Positions 1-4,992 of a DNA stretch of 5,810 nt are shown here, piece by piece (position 1 is the first letter of the stretch; each line of letters begins with the position of its first letter). The stretch is taken from assembly GCA_900556615.1 (NCBI GenBank), contig USPP01000120.1:1-5810 (forward strand), given 5' to 3'. The translations under genes and the position numbers were made by a program. The stretch comes from an uncultured Eubacteriales bacterium. GTDB taxonomy: Bacteria > Bacillota > Clostridia > Oscillospirales > CAG-272. The notes under the pieces are model-generated. The model worked only from the letters and a program-made list of their open reading frames with translations, was not told the origin of the DNA and did not search any database.

Positions 1-705
1 ACTACATACAGCGGCAACGGTCTGTGCGGTATCGCTTTCGGTGAAAACGCCCGCTATTTAGAATCAAGCGCATGGGAGAAGGGATTGATTTTGGATGCTT
101 CTGCCGCCCGCATTTTGAGCGAAAGGGGAATTGACGTAGGCATTTGCCGGGAGCGCAATTTTTCCAAAACACAACCGGACACGGAATACTTCGGAAAAAA
201 TGCTGTCAGAATCGAACCTTGTGATATCCGATATCTTGAGGCAGAGCTTGATTCATCGGTGACAGTGGAATCTACCGTTGATTTAGGAGAGAAACGTTTC
301 CCTCTCAGCTACCGTTACGAAAACCAGACAGGTCAAAGATTCCTGGTTTTCTTGTTTGATTCTCTGGAACTGCCGCGGAACAGCGGATGGCTGTTCTCAT
401 ATGAGCGACAAGAACAGCTTTATGGTGCTATCGAATGGCTTTCCGGCGAGGCTTTACCGGCGTTTATCCCTCATAATCCGTTCCTTTACCAACTTATGAA
501 AAAAGAGGGAGATACCATCAGACTTGGTTTCTTCAATTGCTTTGCGGATACTGCCATTTCACCGCATTTAATTTTGGGAAAAAATTATCATGCGGATGAT
601 TATTGTATGACAGCGGGGAAGGAAGCAGATGGAGAGATTATATTGGAAGATATAGCGCCGTATAGCTTTATAGGTATTTCAATTAAGACAAATGTCGCAC
701 AATGA
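1..705 (+). CDS. Glycoside-hydrolase-like protein, C-terminal part (5' end cut by window)
   Basis: The frame is open from base 1 to the TGA at 703-705, so only the last 234 residues are seen; a TTG at 85 is an internal Leu codon rather than a start, because coding-like sequence (SGNGLCGIAFGENARYLE) continues upstream of it. The visible part reads like the tail of large uncharacterised carbohydrate-active proteins of Clostridia. First comes a segment resembling the end of a glutamine-amidotransferase-like (beta-galactosidase trimerisation-type) domain, with LILDASAARILSERGIDVG. Then comes a strand-rich region with RFPLSYRYENQTGQRFLVF, the stretch QEQLYGAIEWLSGEALPAF, and a final all-beta segment with GFFNCFADTAISPHLILG and APYSFIGISIK. 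No catalytic residues can be assigned in this piece and no signal peptide can be judged. The family call comes from remembered sequence style, not a search. The gene lies upstream of a solute-binding protein gene in the same direction, which fits a carbohydrate role, but a 457-base gap with its own promoter separates them, so it is probably not in the same operon. Confidence 0.6.
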   Translation, partial: TTYSGNGLCGIAFGENARYLESSAWEKGLILDASAARILSERGIDVGICRERNFSKTQPDTEYFGKNAVRIEPCDIRYLEAELDSSVTVESTVDLGEKRFPLSYRYENQTGQRFLVFLFDSLELPRNSGWLFSYERQEQLYGAIEWLSGEALPAFIPHNPFLYQLMKKEGDTIRLGFFNCFADTAISPHLILGKNYHADDYCMTAGKEADGEIILEDIAPYSFIGISIKTNVAQ

Positions 706-1020
706 TTGTTGTGCAGTTGCGCCGCCGGATTTTTTGTCAGACGATAAAAATTGAGGAGTCAAGAGCGACTCCTCTGTCGACGAAATTTCTGAAGTATGAC
801 GGAAAAGATGTAAGTAAATGCGCAGCAAAGGCGATAGCCGTGCACACAGCAGTATTGCATTAAGAAAAAGAAAACGGAATTGGATTTTTCTCCCGCTTGA
901 ACTATGGAACACAAGAAGCTGTTCTGAGCCATATCTGATAAACTGCAGGGCGGCAAACTAAAAAAACGCTAAGTGCGGTAAGTTTTTTCTGAAATCCAAA
1001 ATCTAATCTTGAAAAAATGA
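706..1020. other. Gene-free spacer, possibly a decayed or non-coding repeat element
   Basis: No reading frame here has a ribosome binding site plus protein-like content; the two minus-strand frames of 65-77 codons overlap each other and look random. Short plus-strand stretches read in a protein-like way but in broken frames, for example IGFFSRLNYGTQEAVLSHI ending in a double stop at about 936-941, so a remnant of a lost gene is possible. The segment is flanked by loosely matching inverted repeats: AGTTGCGCCGCC near 714-725 and, on the opposite strand, AGTTTGCCGCC near 949-959. Its nature is not recognised. Confidence 0.3.
753..774. repeat. Perfect 8-bp inverted repeat (hairpin)
   Basis: GAGGAGTC at 753-760 pairs perfectly with GACTCCTC at 767-774 around a six-base AAGAGC loop. 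On the plus strand no T-run follows, so it is a poor terminator for the upstream gene. Read on the minus strand the stem is followed by AATTTTTAT, which is terminator-like, yet no minus-strand gene precedes it nearby. It could be a leftover terminator or part of a repeat element. Confidence 0.55.
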
Positions 1021-1021
1021 A

Positions 1022-1052
1022 AATTTGCAAACATTGTCATACAAAATGCAAA
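1022..1052 (+). promoter_or_regulatory. Candidate operator: two direct repeats 21 bp apart
   Basis: TGCAAA occurs at 1026-1031 and again at 1047-1052, exactly 21 bp apart, with 9 of 12 bases matching when the flanks are included. The downstream copy overlaps the -35 box of the promoter at 1051-1079. Two same-face direct repeats abutting the -35 element are the usual layout of AraC-family activator sites. The regulator is not in the window, and short A-rich repeats arise by chance, so this is tentative. The first copy is also part of a TTTGCAAA palindrome. Confidence 0.3.
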
Positions 1053-1079
1053 GACATAACATTATATCTGTGGTATAAT
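1051..1079 (+). promoter_or_regulatory. Extended -10 promoter for the solute-binding/surface protein operon
   Basis: A perfect TATAAT at 1074-1079 is preceded by TGG, giving the extended -10 motif TGnTATAAT. A poor -35 box, AAGACA (4 of 6 matches to TTGACA), sits 17 bp upstream at 1051-1056. Transcription would start at about 1086. The weak -35 together with the strong extended -10 fits an activator-dependent or extended -10-driven housekeeping sigma promoter. Confidence 0.7.
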
Positions 1080-1085
1080 ATAGTC

Positions 1086-1162
1086 AAAGTGAGGAGGATA
1101 AATTAACAGATTTTTATATTCTGTGTTTATTATATAAATAAAAGAAAGGAAAGATAATAATT
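1086..1162 (+). promoter_or_regulatory. 5' leader with an orphan and a working Shine-Dalgarno sequence
   Basis: The inferred leader is about 77 nt. A strong GAGGAGG at 1091-1097 has no ATG, GTG or TTG within usable distance behind it, so it starts no visible gene. The Shine-Dalgarno of the lipoprotein gene is the AAGGA at about 1146-1150, 12 nt before ATG 1163. Between them lies a small ACAGA/TCTGT inverted repeat (1106-1110 with 1120-1124). No known riboswitch structure is recognised. Confidence 0.4.
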
Positions 1163-2629
1163 ATGAATTGTAAATCAAAGGTATTGGCACTCAGTTTGGC
1201 GCTGATAATCCTGGCAGCACTTGTTTCCTGTTCCGTCACCAACGATAAAAAAACGGGTACAAGTTCCGAGGTATTGTCAGAATCCGGAGAAACTCAATTT
1301 TTGGATAATTTGCCCGATAATCTGGATTTTAATGGGGAAACCGTTGTAATTCACACCCGTGATGACGCCGACTGTATTCGTGAGGTTTTCGTTGAGGATC
1401 AGGTTACACAACTCGATCAAGCCATCTATCGCCGAAACGAGGTCGTTCAGGAGCGTTTAAAGGTTAAAATTGAAAATTACGCTTCGCGTCCTTGGCAGAA
1501 ATATACTGAAGCTCTAACCGAACTTCAGGCTTCCATTCAGTCCGCAGACGGCGCTTTTGACATCGTTGCCGGATGGTCAGCATATATTACATCCTTAGGC
1601 ACTACGGAATTCTTCCTTAATCTCCATGACCAGGATTATTTAGATTTTAATCAGCCTTGGTGGAACTCCTATATTACGGAGGAGCTTACGTTCGGAAATA
1701 CACTTGTTTTTGCTACAGGGGATATTGCTCTGACTTCAATCGGAGCCACTCAGTGTATTGTGTTCAACAAAAAGCTTCAAAATGATTGGGAAGTGGAGGA
1801 CCTGTATCGGACGGTTCTGGACGGCGAGTGGACGCTCGACAGAATGAGTGAGCTGGTTAAAGCGCATTATTATGACGATGGCAACAGCATCCGTGATGAA
1901 GCCGACAGCTATGGTTTATCTATTGGACCTACTAACGACGCCGATGGGTTCCTTCAGGCTTCCAATATTCAGATGTTTTCGCGGGATGAAGAGGGTATGC
2001 CTTACTATAACCCCGAATCAGAAAAGCTCAGCAATTTAACGATGAAGCTCTACGACCTTCTATATAAAAACGAAGGAACCTTTATTGCTGCCGAAGACGG
2101 TTCCACTCTGCGGGATATGTTTATGCAGGATAAAGCATTGCTGCATCCCACGCAATTTGCCATGATTGAAAATTACATTTACGATATGGATTCTGATTAC
2201 GGAATACTGCCTTTTCCTAAATATGATGAGCTTCAAGAAAATTATCTTACGCGTGTTCAGGACGGTGTCTCTCTTTGGTGTATACCGGTAGATGTTAAGT
2301 CCTCCGAGGCTTCTTCGGCTACAATGGAAGCAATGGCGGCGGAAAATTATAGAAGCGTCAGTGAAGTATACTATAATGTTGCTATGAAGAATCGTTATTC
2401 GCGTGATGACAGCGATGATGCATCTAAGATTATGGATATGATTGTTGACGGTCGTTACTTTAATTTCGCCTGTGTGTACAATAATCGTATCAGTCGTCCT
2501 TGGGACTGCCTCCGAATTCTTATGGAAAATCAGTTAAACAGCTGGTCCTCTTGGGATGCGCAATATTCTAATAGCATCACGGTTATGACGGAACGTTTGG
2601 TAGAAAAACTGATGGGAATCGAATCTTGA
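1163..2629 (+). CDS. Extracellular solute-binding lipoprotein of a sugar-type ABC importer
   Basis: The protein has 488 residues, a usual size for carbohydrate-binding lipoproteins of ABC importers. It would capture a ligand, probably a sugar or oligosaccharide, outside the membrane. Residues 1-22 form a lipoprotein signal peptide with a lipobox LVSC and the lipidated Cys at 23, followed by a short polar linker to about residue 50. The mature part carries motifs that recur in the large clostridial solute-binding proteins: FDIVAGW (132-138), PWWNSYITEELT (165-176), LVFATGDIAL (181-190), DLYRTVLDGEWTLDRM (213-228), YGILPFPKYDELQENY (346-361) and AMAAENYRSVSEVYYNVAMKNRYSRDD (390-416 region). Start ATG 1163 is supported by the signal peptide and an AAGGA 12 nt upstream. 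It is the first gene of a three-gene operon, 55 nt before the next gene. Oddly, no permease or ATPase gene follows; it must borrow a transporter encoded elsewhere or act only as a surface binder. The ligand cannot be deduced. Confidence 0.85.
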   Translation: MNCKSKVLALSLALIILAALVSCSVTNDKKTGTSSEVLSESGETQFLDNLPDNLDFNGETVVIHTRDDADCIREVFVEDQVTQLDQAIYRRNEVVQERLKVKIENYASRPWQKYTEALTELQASIQSADGAFDIVAGWSAYITSLGTTEFFLNLHDQDYLDFNQPWWNSYITEELTFGNTLVFATGDIALTSIGATQCIVFNKKLQNDWEVEDLYRTVLDGEWTLDRMSELVKAHYYDDGNSIRDEADSYGLSIGPTNDADGFLQASNIQMFSRDEEGMPYYNPESEKLSNLTMKLYDLLYKNEGTFIAAEDGSTLRDMFMQDKALLHPTQFAMIENYIYDMDSDYGILPFPKYDELQENYLTRVQDGVSLWCIPVDVKSSEASSATMEAMAAENYRSVSEVYYNVAMKNRYSRDDSDDASKIMDMIVDGRYFNFACVYNNRISRPWDCLRILMENQLNSWSSWDAQYSNSITVMTERLVEKLMGIES

Positions 2630-2684
2630 TTTTAACCGAAAAGCAAAAAAATTCAATAAAAAATACTAATAAAAGGAGAAAATT

Positions 2685-3569
2685 ATGTTTATCAAAAAAA
2701 TTTTGGTGCTTGCATTGGCGTTGGCTATGATGGTTTCCTGTCTTGTATTCAATGCCTCGGCAGCTACCGAGCAAGAGGTTTTGGAAACTGTTTATGAACT
2801 GATTGAAGATGAAATGTATCAGTCTCATAACGGCTTCACATTCAAGATGTGGAAAAACGAAAGTGCTGCAATCAGTGATTTTTCTGCTATTGAAGACGCG
2901 GTTTATGTCGAATGTGACGTGTTCGGAGCTTTGGATACTTGGTATGCGCCTGATACATCTTTGGCAATTATTGGCTACGGTTATTTGCATCCATCAAATT
3001 CTTATCAGCCTGTTTTGGTTTGGACAGCACCTTATGATGGGAAAATTGAGACCTATTCTAAGTACAATTGTCCCAAAGTCGGGCAAAAGAATTGGGATGA
3101 TTCCACAGAGTTTTTCATTTATGTTAAGAATGAACTTGTTCATCAGGATATAACTGCCGAGAGCTACGCGGAATATCAGGGGACATTTGAGGTCAAAGCA
3201 GGAGATCAGATCATGTGGACCATCAACTCTATCGGCGATATGGATGACGATTCAACAAACCTTAATGCAAAAATCTGGTATACTGAAGTAGATGTGAGCA
3301 GCAGTGTACAGACTACCGAAAACACTGCAGAGTCACAGACACCCGAAATTTCTGATACAGGTTCTACCACGACTGTCGATCAGAGCGAAACTACTAATTC
3401 CTCTGATGTCTCTGCGAGTACAGATACAAGCGGTGTAGTTGATACGACGGCGAATTCGGCCGGAGAGGATTCCTCCGGTTTGCCCTTAGGTGTAATCATC
3501 GGTATTATCGCTGCCGCGGCGGTTGTAGTCGTGATAGTAATTGTGGTGGTAAAAAAGAAAAAAAGGTAA
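2685..3569 (+). CDS. Secreted beta-sandwich-like surface protein with Ser/Thr stalk and C-terminal membrane anchor
   Basis: This 294-residue protein has no name I recognise. Residues 1-26 are a signal peptide, most simply cut after ASA (24-26); an MVSC at 16-19 looks like a lipobox but lies inside a hydrophobic run that continues to 22. Residues about 65-202 look like one all-beta domain, with ECDVFGAL (76-83), WTAPYDGKIE (113-122), FFIYVKNELV (143-152), FEVKAGDQIMW (168-178) and a final AKIWYTE (195-201). The order 'AP-x-x-G-K', a strand with 'N', 'V-x-x-G-D-x-I' and a closing 'I-x-Y' resembles jelly-roll modules of bacterial surface and carbohydrate-active proteins. Residues 203-265 are an acidic Ser/Thr-rich stalk, followed by one membrane helix (266-289) and KKKKR, giving an outside-facing anchored protein. 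AAAGGAG six nt before ATG 2685 supports the start. It lies between the binding lipoprotein and a shorter paralogue. A role in ligand binding on the cell surface is inference only. Confidence 0.75.
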   Translation: MFIKKILVLALALAMMVSCLVFNASAATEQEVLETVYELIEDEMYQSHNGFTFKMWKNESAAISDFSAIEDAVYVECDVFGALDTWYAPDTSLAIIGYGYLHPSNSYQPVLVWTAPYDGKIETYSKYNCPKVGQKNWDDSTEFFIYVKNELVHQDITAESYAEYQGTFEVKAGDQIMWTINSIGDMDDDSTNLNAKIWYTEVDVSSSVQTTENTAESQTPEISDTGSTTTVDQSETTNSSDVSASTDTSGVVDTTANSAGEDSSGLPLGVIIGIIAAAAVVVVIVIVVVKKKKR

Positions 3570-3632
3570 GTTCTATCTATTATTCTGTATAAACGCGAAA
3601 GCAAAATATATAATAAAGGAGTTTATATTAGT

Positions 3633-4340
3633 ATGTTCAAAAAAAGACTTATTGCAACCCTTACCCTGATTGCAACGATAGCGTCACTGGTTGTTGCATT
3701 CACAGTTCCGGTAGCCGCAGTGGATTCCTATACCGCCACGGCAGATAATTACGGACTGGAAGCCGATGATCTTTTCAAGCCTGTAAAGAAGAATCCTTTT
3801 GTAACGGATTCCATGGATCTTACCGATGCCATATTTACTGACAGCGATATGTTTGGTCCCTTTCAAATTGAGGCAAAGTATTATAGCTGTGGTGACGCCA
3901 TCCAGCATTATTCTCCCAGTAAAGATGCAATTTGGGTTATGCCGGTAGGTATGGCTCATTGCGGAGTTACCTTTGTTGCACCCAAGACCGGAAAAATTGA
4001 TATTAAGATAACTGCATGGAAAGCAAATGATAATGCTACAGAATCTCGTGTCGGTATCGGTATCAATAACAAACATTACGGTGAAAACGATATAACCGAT
4101 GCACTTACTGTTAATCCTTCCGAGAAAACCTTCACTTATGATGTACAAAAAGATGATGTAATTGCTATAATAGGTTATCTGCCTAACGGAGGAGACAACG
4201 GAGATCTTTATTTCTCTCCTGTTATTACCTATCATGACGATGGTGGTACTCCCGACACTTCTGATTCTGTGGTTCTTTCTATTGCATTAGTGGTTGTTGT
4301 ATCAGCTACTGCATTTATCGCTTCAAAGAAGCGCAGATAA
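3633..4340 (+). CDS. Secreted beta-sandwich-like surface protein with LPXTG-like (TPDTSD) C-terminal signal
   Basis: This 235-residue protein appears to be a paralogue of the preceding gene product and has no recognised name. A signal peptide covers residues 1-29, with likely cleavage after VAA. The domain at about 60-202 keeps the neighbour's landmarks at almost the same positions: DSDMFGPF (70-77), TFVAPKTGKIDI (113-124), VGIGINNKHYG (140-150), FTYDVQKDDVIAI (167-179) and SPVITYHD (195-202). It lacks the neighbour's long stalk. The C-terminus is TPDTSD (206-211), a hydrophobic stretch (212-230) and SKKRR. That order matches a sortase sorting signal, with TPDTS in place of LPXTG; if no sortase accepts it, the segment would simply be a membrane anchor. 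AAAGGAG at 3615-3621, 11 nt before ATG 3633, supports the start. It is the last gene of the operon, 63 nt after the previous stop and just upstream of a strong terminator. Confidence 0.75.
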   Translation: MFKKRLIATLTLIATIASLVVAFTVPVAAVDSYTATADNYGLEADDLFKPVKKNPFVTDSMDLTDAIFTDSDMFGPFQIEAKYYSCGDAIQHYSPSKDAIWVMPVGMAHCGVTFVAPKTGKIDIKITAWKANDNATESRVGIGINNKHYGENDITDALTVNPSEKTFTYDVQKDDVIAIIGYLPNGGDNGDLYFSPVITYHDDGGTPDTSDSVVLSIALVVVVSATAFIASKKRR

Positions 4341-4411
4341 ATTATTACGGCAAGAAGTAGATATAGATATAAGTCTTTTGCGTTTGTAGCTGTAATGTTT
4401 TCCTGAACAGC

Positions 4412-4450
4412 AATAAAGCACGTGTAACAGTACACGTGCTTTATTTATAT
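4412..4450 (+). terminator. Rho-independent terminator, perfect 15-bp stem, possibly bidirectional
   Basis: Bases 4412-4426 pair without a mismatch with 4431-4445 around an ACAG loop. The core is GCACGTGTA/TACACGTGC with AATAAA on the left and TTTATT on the right, followed on the plus strand by more T-rich sequence. It lies 71 nt after the last surface-protein stop codon and faces the converging feoB cluster. The A-rich left arm gives a shorter T-run on the minus strand, so it may stop transcripts from both sides. Confidence 0.9.
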
Positions 4451-4761
4451 TTATAAATATCCAGAAAATATCTCGTGGTTAATAATAGTCTTGGGTTCCC
4501 GAAACTCCGTAAACCGCAAAATAGAGTTTTATCAGAACGGTAAAGTTAATAGCATAAGTTTGTGTTATGAACTTGGCACAAATGAATAGATTTCTCACGG
4601 CTTGAGAAGATAAGATACGGATATCGAATTTCGCGGTCTCCAATACTATATCAAAAGATCCGGTTACCTATTGAGTCGCTATTTCATTAAATTTTGATTT
4701 TTCAGGTATTACCGTTTCCTTTTTTGCTTTCGGATTGGGATAGATGCTTTTGTAACTTTCT
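4446..4761. other. AT-rich spacer without a recognisable gene
   Basis: I see no reading frame with a ribosome binding site and protein-like content on either strand. Small inverted repeats are present: AAACTC (4502-4507) with GAGTTT (4524-4529), TTCTCA (4592-4597) with TGAGAA (4603-4608), and the palindrome GGTATTACC (4705-4713). None has the stem strength and T-run of a convincing terminator. It is simply the tail region between two converging transcription units. Confidence 0.5.
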
Positions 4762-4923
4762 TTATCTGGTAATATTATCTTTTTTTATTAAATTCCCGCA
4801 AGCATTACAATTTTTTTCGCAGTTTGAGCATCTATGCTTTCGCTTATTTTTAAAAATTCTGTATATAGCCGCTACGAAGAGGAACGCTATCAAAATAATA
4901 ATTATATAATCAATACTATTCAA
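4762..4923 (-). CDS. FeoB-associated Cys-rich membrane protein
   Basis: This small gene of 53 codons plus TAA encodes one N-terminal membrane helix (about residues 4-21, IDYIIIILIAFLFVAAIY), a basic stretch RIFKNKRKHR, and the Cys cluster CSNCEKNCNAC. This is the hallmark arrangement of the FeoB-associated Cys-rich membrane proteins that follow feoB in many Firmicutes and are thought to help ferrous iron uptake, perhaps by metal contact on the cytoplasmic side; their exact role is not established. An in-frame TAA directly precedes GTG 4926-4924, so translation must begin at that GTG or at the adjacent TTG 4923-4921. I chose TTG because GGAGG lies six nt before it, against three for GTG; the GTG start would add one residue. 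It sits 66-69 nt downstream of feoB on the same strand. A hydrophobic plus-strand frame over 4694-4909 is its antisense shadow. Confidence 0.85.
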   Translation of the reverse strand: MNSIDYIIIILIAFLFVAAIYRIFKNKRKHRCSNCEKNCNACGNLIKKDNITR

Positions 4924-4929
4924 CACTTA

Positions 4930-4934
4930 CCTCC
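4930..4934 (-). promoter_or_regulatory. Shine-Dalgarno GGAGG of the FeoB-associated gene
   Basis: On the minus strand GGAGG is followed by TAAGTGTTG. The six-base gap to TTG is ideal, while the gap to GTG is only three, and the TAA in frame rules out any earlier start. This site decides the non-ATG start. Confidence 0.75.
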
Positions 4935-4992
4935 CAAAAGATATCATAACATGAATTTTCGCTGTTTTGTGATTTAGTCAATTCAACAGAGA

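Noticed and set aside
679..956. Two overlapping minus-strand frames of 65 and 77 codons
   Set aside because: They overlap each other and the end of the upstream gene, have random-looking composition, and show no convincing Shine-Dalgarno site.
955..990. A-rich/T-rich possible terminator (AAAAAAC ... GTTTTTT)
   Set aside because: The stem needs bulges and consists mostly of A-T pairs with only a CGC/GCG core; it is too weak to call, though a T-run is present.
3609..3614. TATAAT before the third operon gene as an internal promoter
   Set aside because: A start site from it would fall on the ribosome binding site at 3615-3621, and no -35 box is seen at the right distance.
3684..4235. Long minus-strand frame of 183 codons opposite the third operon gene
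   Set aside because: It is an antisense shadow: the plus-strand protein has a signal peptide, coherent domain and Shine-Dalgarno site, while this one has none of these.
4694..4909. Hydrophobic plus-strand frame of 71 codons
   Set aside because: It is the antisense shadow of the FeoB-associated Cys-rich gene, and lacks a ribosome binding site.
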